A stretch of DNA of 5,981 nucleotides from Fidelibacterota bacterium (GTDB lineage: Bacteria; Fidelibacterota; Marinisomatia; Marinisomatales; UBA1611): NCBI GenBank assembly GCA_012964275.1, contig DTUG01000234.1, forward strand, positions 1 through 5,981. The letters run 5' to 3'. Positions 1 to 5,198 of this stretch are shown piece after piece (position 1 is the stretch's first letter; every line of letters starts with the position of its first letter). The position numbers were made by a program, and so were the translations under genes. Below the pieces are notes generated by a model. It was not told where the DNA came from. It was given only the letters and a program-made list of their open reading frames with translations, and did not search any database.

Positions 1-481
1 CACGGATAATTACTTTATCCCCTGATTTGGATAACGTTTCTTTTTTGGCTCGCAGTTTAGTTAATCTATCCAAATCATTGAGAAGGAACTCTGTTTTTAT
101 TGTTCCTGCATCTCGGACCGGATCAATAGTTCCATCAACGTGACTAATATTGCTTTCTTCAAAGCAACGAACGATGTGAATGACAGCTTCGGTTTGGCGA
201 ATCTGTCCTAAAAATTGGTTGCCCAGCCCATCGCCTTTGCTTGCGCCTTGAACTAATCCAGCAATATCAATGAATTCAACTGTAGCGGGTATTACCTTTT
301 CAGGTCGGTAAATATTTGCGAGTTCATAGAGTCGTGGGTCAGGCAACTCTACGATTCCAATATGAGGCTCGATGGTACAAAAAGGATAATTTTCTGTCGG
401 GACGTTAGATGCTGTCAATGCATTAAATAGGGTGGACTTTCCAACGTTGGGAAGTCCGACAATGCCACACTGAAAAGACAT
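1..481 (-). CDS. ychF: Ribosome-binding ATPase YchF (EngD/Obg family), 3' end cut by window edge
   Basis: This is the N-terminal 160 residues of YchF, a universally conserved P-loop ATPase of the Obg branch of TRAFAC GTPases that associates with ribosomes and, in E. coli, is linked to stress responses. The protein begins MSFQCGIVGLPNVGKST. The P-loop (G1) is at residues 9-17, the FCTIEP motif (G2 region) follows at about 34-39, and the G3 motif DIAG is at 72-75. The next segment, GLVQGASKGDGLGNQF, is diagnostic for YchF. Leu76 sits where Ras-like GTPases have the catalytic Gln, as in hydrophobic-substituted members of this group. The family is usually about 363 residues, so the NxxE (G4) motif that gives ATP preference and the C-terminal TGS domain lie outside the window. 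The ATG at 479-481 starts the conserved N-terminus, but I see only a weak upstream AGAG and no good ribosome binding site. The gene starts 36 nt after fabA ends, on the same strand, so co-transcription is plausible. Identification is firm from family motifs. Confidence 0.97.
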   Translation of the reverse strand, partial: MSFQCGIVGLPNVGKSTLFNALTASNVPTENYPFCTIEPHIGIVELPDPRLYELANIYRPEKVIPATVEFIDIAGLVQGASKGDGLGNQFLGQIRQTEAVIHIVRCFEESNISHVDGTIDPVRDAGTIKTEFLLNDLDRLTKLRAKKETLSKSGDKVIIR

Positions 482-517
482 CTCTATACGATAATTATGT
501 AAGTGGAGATCAAACGG

Positions 518-1063
518 TTAAAATGTATCTAAAGCAGGATCCCCGCCAAAATCATATATGAGGTTTTTAAATAATCCTACCTGAAGATTTTTTGCAGAAT
601 AAATAACTCGATCATCTACGCATAACTCCCCGTCTCCCCAGATGACAGATGATGGTTTTTTTAATAGTTTTTTTATGTCAATTCTATAAGTTATCTTTTT
701 GTGGTAAGGGCGAACCTGACCCCTAAATTTTACATCAGCTACTCCTAATGCCCTTCCCTTGCCTTTCGCACCGCCCCAGGTTAGAAAGAATCCAATTAGT
801 TGCCACATACCGTCTAGACCTAAGCACCCCGGCATCACAGGATCTCCCTTAAAGTGACAATGGAAAAACCAGTCACTCGGGCTGATATCAAGTTCAGCAG
901 TAATTTCACCTTTACCATATTTCCCACCGCTTTCAGAAATATATAGTATACGGTCAACCATTAGCATTGGTTCTTGCGGAAGTTTAGCGTTTTTTATTCC
1001 AAAAATCTCACCCTTAGCTATAATAAGTAATTCCTCTTTTGTATAAGAATTCTGTTGTTCCAT
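518..1063 (-). CDS. fabA: 3-hydroxydecanoyl-ACP dehydratase/isomerase FabA
   Basis: FabA dehydrates 3-hydroxyacyl-ACP to trans-2-enoyl-ACP in type II fatty acid synthesis. At C10 it isomerises the product to cis-3-decenoyl-ACP, the branch point to unsaturated fatty acids; it acts as a cytosolic hot-dog-fold dimer. The 181-residue protein aligns by eye along the whole length of E. coli FabA. The N-terminus carries SYTKEELL, and the core WFFHCHFKGDPVMPGCLGLD contains the catalytic His70 and Asp84. KGRALGV at 102-108 and KFRGQV at 112-117 are also FabA-specific, which separates it from FabZ. The end VGLF matches the usual C-terminus, but about 16 further residues ending in GGDPALDTF follow, some 10 more than in E. 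coli FabA. The start ATG (1061-1063) has a good AAAGGAAA 7 nt upstream. The gene lies upstream of ychF and divergent from an enoyl-ACP reductase. FabB, the usual partner for unsaturated synthesis, is not in the window. Confidence 0.96.
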   Translation of the reverse strand: MEQQNSYTKEELLIIAKGEIFGIKNAKLPQEPMLMVDRILYISESGGKYGKGEITAELDISPSDWFFHCHFKGDPVMPGCLGLDGMWQLIGFFLTWGGAKGKGRALGVADVKFRGQVRPYHKKITYRIDIKKLLKKPSSVIWGDGELCVDDRVIYSAKNLQVGLFKNLIYDFGGDPALDTF

Positions 1064-1070
1064 AAAACAA

Positions 1071-1078
1071 TTTCCTTT
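1071..1078 (-). promoter_or_regulatory. Ribosome binding site of fabA
   Basis: On the minus strand AAAGGAAA lies 7 nt before the fabA ATG. It is a clear Shine-Dalgarno match and supports the chosen fabA start. Confidence 0.7.
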
Positions 1079-1182
1079 GCCTTTATTTTGTGATTGGAGA
1101 GTACAAAATTTTTTTGATGGAATGAATCATCATTTCAATCGATATGACAATTGGAAAACGGGTAAATTGTTACTCAAATGTT

Positions 1183-1187
1183 GGAGG
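1183..1187 (+). promoter_or_regulatory. Ribosome binding site deciding the enoyl-ACP reductase start
   Basis: GGAGG lies 4 nt before the ATG at 1192. The more upstream in-frame ATG at 1144 has no purine-rich site before it. This supports starting the protein at 1192, which removes 16 residues from the longest open frame. The spacing is slightly short. Confidence 0.65.
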
Positions 1188-1191
1188 CAAC

Positions 1192-1974
1192 ATGTCTAAT
1201 TGGGTTTTAATTCTTGGTGCATCTACGGGCCATGGTGGTGCAACGGCGGTGCGTTTGGCGAAGGATGGCTATGGTATAATTGGTTTTCATTTTGACCGCG
1301 GTGAGATGAAAGCAGAGGCAGAACAGACTATTACCAAAGTTGCGGAATTAAATGACGGGAGATGTCATTATTGGAATACAAATGCCGCTGCCGAAAAAAC
1401 CATGGATAAATTTATTCCTGAGATCAAGAAAATTACAGAAGGAAAATCATTAAAACTTTTACTCCATTCAATTGCTTTTGGTACAACCACTAATTTTTTT
1501 GGGGACAATCCTGTTACTCAGCGTCAAATGGATATGACTGTACATGTCATGGGGAATTCACTGTTATACTGGGCACAAAGACTGTACAAAGAAGGTTTAT
1601 TGGGTCAAGGTTCTAGGGTATTGGGACTGACCAGTGAAGGTAATTATATTGCCATGGATGGGTATGGACCCGTAAGTGTGGCAAAGGTTGCAATGGAAGC
1701 CATCATTCGGCAAATTGGCTGGGAACTGGGAGAATATGGAATTACAGCTAATGCTGTACAGGCAGGTATTACTCCTACTCGTGCGCTGACGAAAATTACT
1801 GATAAATGGGAAACTTGGGTGGAAAATACAAAAAAACGAAATCCTATGCGCCGGACCACTACCCCAGAAGATATAGCAAATACTATTTCATTATTGTTGC
1901 GTCCAGAAGCAGATTTTATCAATTGTTCCATCATCTATTGTGATGGTGGTGAACACCGTTCCGGTTCTTTTTAA
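1192..1974 (+). CDS. Enoyl-ACP reductase, FabI/FabL-type SDR
   Basis: This is a 260-residue short-chain dehydrogenase of the divergent enoyl-ACP reductase group, which reduces trans-2-enoyl-ACP to acyl-ACP with NAD(P)H in the last step of each elongation cycle. The Rossmann strand is at once followed by the nucleotide-binding GASTGHG at residues 9-15. HSIAF at 92-96 resembles the HSIGF segment of FabI. The catalytic pair is Tyr158 and Lys165, spaced YX6K as in FabI/FabL rather than YX3K of ordinary SDRs. NAVQAGITPTRAL follows (187-199), equivalent to the NAxxAGxxxT substrate-loop region, and CDGG (250-253) is near the end. Residue 148, ten before Tyr158, is Ser, where FabI has a second Tyr (Tyr146 in E. 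coli); this makes it look more FabL-like. The ATG at 1192 is preferred over 1144 because of a GGAGG and because it begins just before the first beta strand. Divergence from fabA supports a fatty acid role. A different enoyl/ketoreductase specificity is possible, so I give no symbol. Confidence 0.85.
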   Translation: MSNWVLILGASTGHGGATAVRLAKDGYGIIGFHFDRGEMKAEAEQTITKVAELNDGRCHYWNTNAAAEKTMDKFIPEIKKITEGKSLKLLLHSIAFGTTTNFFGDNPVTQRQMDMTVHVMGNSLLYWAQRLYKEGLLGQGSRVLGLTSEGNYIAMDGYGPVSVAKVAMEAIIRQIGWELGEYGITANAVQAGITPTRALTKITDKWETWVENTKKRNPMRRTTTPEDIANTISLLLRPEADFINCSIIYCDGGEHRSGSF

Positions 1975-2040
1975 TATAATTTCTATTAATAAAATACATC
2001 ATACTGAGCACCCCCGATCTGAGGTTATTATCTTTATGTG

Positions 2041-2541
2041 ATGAATCTGATTCTTTTCTTACAACAATTTGATTATCCGGCTTTAGTTTACATATTCAAG
2101 GCAATCACACTTTTGGGAAATCCTGAATTTTATTTTTTAGCATTAGCTGTTATTTATTTTTCTTGGCGAAAGGAGGAAATAGCTCCGTTAGCGGCGCTGT
2201 TATTTATTTCATATTTCATTAATATTGGGTTGAAAGAGTTCTTTATTATTTCTCGCCCTCCGGAGGAGTTATTTTTTATCACTGTGTTCGGCCATGGTTT
2301 TCCCAGTGGACATGCTCAGGTATCAATGGTTTTATGGGGCTATATTGCCTGGCGCTTGAAAAGCTTTTCCTGGCCGGCGCTTTTTGTGTTGTTGATTGGC
2401 GTGTCCCGTGTCTATTTAGGGGTACACTATTTTAATCAGGTATTTGCTGGTTGGTTGGTCGGGTTTACGACCCTGGTGCTTGGGATTATAACAATAGATT
2501 TTATTAAGGGAAAACTAGCCGTATCCAGTTATGAATCTTGA
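2041..2541 (+). CDS. PAP2-family membrane phosphatase (phosphatidic acid/undecaprenyl-PP type)
   Basis: This is a 166-residue polytopic membrane protein, with about five or six hydrophobic segments, of the PAP2 acid phosphatase superfamily. The family removes phosphate from lipid phosphates or isoprenoid pyrophosphates with the active site at the outer membrane face. All three signature blocks are visible: KX6RP (Lys65, Arg72-Pro73), PSGH at 88-91, and SRX5H (Ser122, Arg123, His129). In the last block the fourth position after His is Gln133, in HYFNQ, where most bacterial members have Asp; glucose-6-phosphatase-type members also have Gln there. The sequence TLLGNPEFYF near the N-terminus is typical of a PAP2 subgroup. 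A GTG at 2038 directly precedes the ATG at 2041; I chose the ATG. GAGG at 2021-2024 is 16 nt upstream, rather far. It follows the enoyl reductase by 66 nt on the same strand, so a shared transcript is possible. The substrate cannot be named. Confidence 0.88.
   Translation: MNLILFLQQFDYPALVYIFKAITLLGNPEFYFLALAVIYFSWRKEEIAPLAALLFISYFINIGLKEFFIISRPPEELFFITVFGHGFPSGHAQVSMVLWGYIAWRLKSFSWPALFVLLIGVSRVYLGVHYFNQVFAGWLVGFTTLVLGIITIDFIKGKLAVSSYES
2529..2541. other. Tail-to-tail 13-nt overlap of convergent genes
   Basis: The stop codon of the PAP2 gene (TGA at 2539-2541) and that of the lipoprotein gene (TAA on the minus strand at 2529-2531) lie within each other's coding sequence. There is no intergenic space for a stem-loop terminator, so transcripts of the two units must read into each other or terminate inside coding sequence. 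Confidence 0.85.
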
Positions 2542-2906
2542 TTCAAGGCTAATTTTTCCTGAATCAGTTCAACCAGTTCATGAGTGTCTTTTGATGGTTG
2601 AAGTTCAAAGCTATTTTTTGCTTCCTCTAGAGCATACTCCCACCAACCCTTTTTTGTATAGGCTAGAGCGAGCCTGAAGTGAGCTGTCCCGAGTATCTGG
2701 TATTCTTCCCGGGTTAACTTGCTGTGATCGGCTGGAAACATACGATCTACTTCCCGAAATTCAGTAATAGCTTCATCAACTAGGTCTTTTTGGAGATACC
2801 AGTTACCTAGTTCTAAATGCCGTTCGGGGCTGTCCTGACAGGCACACAAGAAAAATAGAAATAAAATTATTAGTCCCGGTTTCGGGTGTTGGCGCATAAA
2901 TATCAT
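2529..2906 (-). CDS. Small TPR-repeat lipoprotein
   Basis: This 125-residue protein has a lipoprotein signal peptide: basic residues near the start (MRQHPK), a hydrophobic stretch at 11-22 and the lipobox LCAC with the lipidated Cys23. Gln24 follows, so in a Gram-negative cell there is no Asp retention signal, and the outer membrane is a likely site. Two tetratricopeptide-like units follow: about residues 30-62 (LELGNWYLQKDLVDEAITEF) and 75-107 (AHFRLALAYTKKGWWEYALEEA), each with the Gly/Tyr/Ala/Phe/Pro spacing of TPRs. Such units bind partner proteins, but no partner can be named. The start ATG (2904-2906) lacks a clear Shine-Dalgarno; an in-frame ATG three codons later is an alternative. 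It lies 40 nt downstream of the MFS gene on the same strand, and its last 13 nt overlap the convergent PAP2 gene. Residues 4-6 (MRQ) after the second ATG would still leave an intact signal peptide. No specific family is recognised. Confidence 0.8.
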   Translation of the reverse strand: MIFMRQHPKPGLIILFLFFLCACQDSPERHLELGNWYLQKDLVDEAITEFREVDRMFPADHSKLTREEYQILGTAHFRLALAYTKKGWWEYALEEAKNSFELQPSKDTHELVELIQEKLALNQDS

Positions 2907-2946
2907 AATTTATTAGCGTTAATTTTCAGGTGCATTCATCCGAAAA

Positions 2947-4224
2947 TCAAGAAGAAAATCCATCAACATAAATTACAGATTCTTTACCATGCTGTGGATC
3001 CCGCACTAAGAACTGCAGCAATAGCATACCCAGAAATAAACTACCGCCTAAGATAGACAGTGCGATCATATAAGCACCCTGTCCTATCAAAATCCCGATT
3101 CCCAGTATAAATACTACAACAAACGGTGCAAGAAATGAATCAATAAGTGCCATGTAGGTTTTTGTATCTCTATCCTCAGCAAAATCATAAACCAGGTTCA
3201 TGGCTGATGGCATAAATGCACCTTGTCCTGCCCCAATTGCCATAAATATTCCGTACACCCAAACCATATTTTGAGCAAAAATAGCTAGGACAACGGCCAA
3301 AAAGTGGCTGACATAAGCCACCATCATACTGGATTTATGCCCCCATTTATCCCCCGTTTTGCCTACTAAATAGCTGGTAGTGCCCGATGCTACCACATTT
3401 AACATTGTAAAGATTCCAACTTCGCTTATATCGAAATTGAATTTATCTTGACAGTAGATTGCATACAGGCCCATCCCAGGTAGACTGGCGCAATAAAATA
3501 TCCTTGAAAAAAGATATTTCTGGAAATTTTTATGACCCCACATGATTTGTTTTGCATCTTTGATAAAATCCTTAAGTGTTTTATTGACGGGGATTTCAGG
3601 TGCAGGCTGCGTTCTATAAAAAAGAAAAAGAAATGTCCCGATGGTCAGGCTTGCAAATAAAATAAAAAATCCGATTCCAAAATTGTGCGGGAACGGGACA
3701 TTACTGGAAAGTAGTGAACGAAGTGCAAATCCACCGACAAAACTTCCCAGGCTATTAAATGCAAATCCAATCCCAAAAAACCGTCCCCGCTCTGATCGTA
3801 ATGTAGCTTTATTCAAAAATTCTGCCCAAATAGGGATAATAATTCCAATGGCAAGTCCATAAAGCAGGAAATAGATAAAATATACCATCCAGGCTGATGA
3901 AAAAGTTTCCAGTTTAAAATATGTAAAGGTAAAACCCATTAAAAAGGACACAGCAAGTATTGCACAGTGAACAAGAATAACAGCCCGTTTAATATTTCGA
4001 ATATTCCGACCTAGTGCGGCGATAATTAACATGGGCAAGGCAATAAGGATCGAGAAAAGACCCGCTGAAGACATAGCGATACTTTCTGGAGCGCCCAACG
4101 TTCGCAGGAAAAGTGGGATCACAGCATAGATAGTGTGAAATGCTACGCCAAACCCCCAGAAAAACTCGTGAAAGATATTATATCTTAAGTTGTGATTGTG
4201 ATCTGCAAGTGTGAGTTCAGTCAT
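2947..4224 (-). CDS. MFS transporter, 12 transmembrane segments
   Basis: This 425-residue protein has the alternating hydrophobic and short polar pattern of a 12-TM major facilitator permease, with a longer hydrophilic central loop at about residues 205-238 separating the two six-helix halves. The canonical loop 8-9 motif A is well kept as GKTGDKWGHK (288-297). The loop 2-3 copy is degenerate (GRNIRNIKR, 72-80). RSERGR at 143-148 fits the loop after TM4. The first residues (about 1-18) are polar and rich in His/Asn, without a signal peptide. AGGAAA lies 6 nt before the ATG at 4222-4224, a good ribosome binding site, inside the preceding gene. The gene overlaps the end of the EamA-type permease by 8 nt, indicating translational coupling, and is followed by the TPR lipoprotein after 40 nt. 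The cargo and direction of transport cannot be told from the sequence. Confidence 0.88.
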   Translation of the reverse strand: MTELTLADHNHNLRYNIFHEFFWGFGVAFHTIYAVIPLFLRTLGAPESIAMSSAGLFSILIALPMLIIAALGRNIRNIKRAVILVHCAILAVSFLMGFTFTYFKLETFSSAWMVYFIYFLLYGLAIGIIIPIWAEFLNKATLRSERGRFFGIGFAFNSLGSFVGGFALRSLLSSNVPFPHNFGIGFFILFASLTIGTFLFLFYRTQPAPEIPVNKTLKDFIKDAKQIMWGHKNFQKYLFSRIFYCASLPGMGLYAIYCQDKFNFDISEVGIFTMLNVVASGTTSYLVGKTGDKWGHKSSMMVAYVSHFLAVVLAIFAQNMVWVYGIFMAIGAGQGAFMPSAMNLVYDFAEDRDTKTYMALIDSFLAPFVVVFILGIGILIGQGAYMIALSILGGSLFLGMLLLQFLVRDPQHGKESVIYVDGFSS

Positions 4225-5113
4225 TCCTCTTTTCCTGGGCCAGCAGTGTCATGGAACCGAGAATCAGTGTTGCACCTATAATTTGCGCCAGCGAAAGTAT
4301 ACGTCCACGCACTACCCAGTCGATGATGACTGCAGATAGAGGCCAGGTCAGTTCATAAAGCGTGGCATGTGAAGCTGGTAAATGCTTTAATCCATAATAG
4401 TAAATGAAAAGGGCCACAGCTCCAGTTGATAATACAATTAAAATCAGTATTCGCCATTGATGAGAATCAAGCGAAATATCTGCTAAGCTACCTTGAGTCA
4501 TTACAAGTATAATCAAAGCCACGATGGCTGTTAATAGTAAACGCAGGGCTGTGACAGTGGTGAACGGAAGCCGTTTTAAAGCATGTTTTCCCAACACAGT
4601 GGAACTACCCCAGCTAAAAGCAGCCAAAGTGGCTAGCAGGGCAGCGATGAGTGTTTTTTCATCCCAGTCCGCCATGGAGTCGGTGCCAAAGGTAACCAGA
4701 TATCCTCCGGCCATCGCCGCCCCGGCGAGGAGAAGAAATTTTTGGGTAATTTTTTCTTTCAGGATGATCGCCGCCAGAGAAATGGCAAAAAGCGGCTGGA
4801 GTTTCTGTAGTAATACCACCACCGAAAGATCGATATATTGTATGTAACTTAGAGCTTTGGTATAGAAGAAGGTTCCCATAACCCCACCGCAGATGGAGAT
4901 CCACAACAGTGAAATCCAGCCCCGCTGACCTATACTCCGGATTTCGTTCCACCTCCGGAATAGCAGGGGCAGAAAGATGATTGCTCCCAAGGCGTGTTCC
5001 AAGGTAATAATGAGAAAAGAGGATACAGAATAAAGCTCCTGCCTGAGAAATCCATCCACGCTCCAAAGCAGTGCCGCAATGATTACAGCTATAGGTGGGA
5101 TAAATTTTTGCAT
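4217..5113 (-). CDS. EamA/DMT-superfamily permease
   Basis: This 298-residue protein shows ten hydrophobic segments arranged as two EamA domains, about residues 8-143 and 157-292, the usual size and layout of bacterial drug/metabolite transporter (RhaT/YdcZ/EamA group) permeases. The end of the first domain has the family pattern LQKLQPLFAISLAAIILKEK (102-121), with Pro107 in the membrane and the Lys-Glu-Lys turn before the next helix. The second domain repeats it as LYELTWPLSAVIIDWVV, followed by the terminal helix of about 275-291. A short basic/acidic tail (QEKRND) closes the protein. Members move amino acids, metabolites or nucleotide sugars, usually outward; the cargo here is unknown. 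The ATG at 5111-5113 begins MQKFIPPIAV, directly before TM1, as expected, yet the upstream bases (AATTCAAA) contain no Shine-Dalgarno site. It is the first gene of a likely operon with the MFS and lipoprotein genes. Confidence 0.88.
   Translation of the reverse strand: MQKFIPPIAVIIAALLWSVDGFLRQELYSVSSFLIITLEHALGAIIFLPLLFRRWNEIRSIGQRGWISLLWISICGGVMGTFFYTKALSYIQYIDLSVVVLLQKLQPLFAISLAAIILKEKITQKFLLLAGAAMAGGYLVTFGTDSMADWDEKTLIAALLATLAAFSWGSSTVLGKHALKRLPFTTVTALRLLLTAIVALIILVMTQGSLADISLDSHQWRILILIVLSTGAVALFIYYYGLKHLPASHATLYELTWPLSAVIIDWVVRGRILSLAQIIGATLILGSMTLLAQEKRND
4231..4236 (-). promoter_or_regulatory. Ribosome binding site of the MFS gene inside the EamA gene
   Basis: On the minus strand AGGAAA ends 6 nt before the MFS start codon. 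It lies within the last codons of the upstream EamA-type gene, which fits translation coupled to termination of the upstream reading frame. Confidence 0.6.
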
Positions 5114-5198
5114 TTTGAATTACAATTTTTTCAGTATCAACTTTTTAAACTAAAAAGTTTTGTCTTAACATTACCCTAATAAACGTGTGCTTTCTATA
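5114..5198. promoter_or_regulatory. Gap upstream of the EamA-MFS-lipoprotein operon
   Basis: This 85-nt, very AT-rich gap separates the oxygenase gene from the EamA gene. It may carry the operon's promoter. I could not identify a -35/-10 pair with acceptable spacing, and no Shine-Dalgarno precedes the EamA start. A 9-bp inverted repeat lies at 5139-5159. Confidence 0.35.
5139..5159. repeat. Perfect 9-bp AT-rich inverted repeat with 3-nt loop
   Basis: The arms AACTTTTTA and TAAAAAGTT flank AAC. The element lies in the 85-nt gap between the stop of the oxygenase gene and the start of the EamA gene, both on the minus strand. The stem has only two G-C pairs in all and is not followed by a proper U-run, so a strong intrinsic terminator is unlikely. 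It could equally be an operator or chance in AT-rich DNA. Confidence 0.55.

Larger units (their letters stand above)
1064..1191. promoter_or_regulatory. Divergent intergenic region between fabA and the enoyl-ACP reductase
   Basis: This 128-nt AT-rich gap must hold the promoters for both divergent transcription units, if each has its own. I could not identify a convincing -35/-10 pair on either strand. There is a T-run at about 1109-1115 and a short interrupted GATG...CATC symmetry at about 1116-1131, too weak to call an operator. A shared regulator of both fatty acid genes could bind here, but nothing in the sequence identifies one. Confidence 0.4.

Noticed and set aside
1116..1131. Possible operator GATG...CATC between fabA and the enoyl reductase
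   Set aside because: Only 4-bp arms match and the centre has no symmetry, so it is below what chance gives in a gap of this size.
1644..1934. 96-codon open frame on the minus strand inside the enoyl reductase gene
   Set aside because: It lies antisense within a well-conserved gene and its translation resembles no family. It is a shadow frame.
2910..2921. ATTA-GCGT-TAAT symmetry between the lipoprotein and MFS genes as a terminator or operator
   Set aside because: The arms are only 4 AT pairs long and no T-run follows.
3641..3862. 73-codon open frame on the plus strand inside the MFS gene
   Set aside because: It is antisense to transmembrane coding sequence with low-complexity Pro/Asn/Lys composition. 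No start signal or family is visible.
4670..4740. Locally GC-richer stretch in the EamA gene as a sign of recent transfer
   Set aside because: It is short, in frame, and reflects Ala/Gly-rich transmembrane codons. No repeats or mobile genes flank it.
4524..5066. Open frames on both strands within the EamA gene (plus 4524-4847, minus 4659-5066)
   Set aside because: They overlap a clear permease gene, and the translations are unstructured and not hydrophobic. They are shadows of its codon pattern.
4994..5179. 61-codon plus-strand open frame over the EamA start and upstream gap
   Set aside because: It is short, without a ribosome binding site or recognisable motif, and half of it is antisense to the EamA gene.
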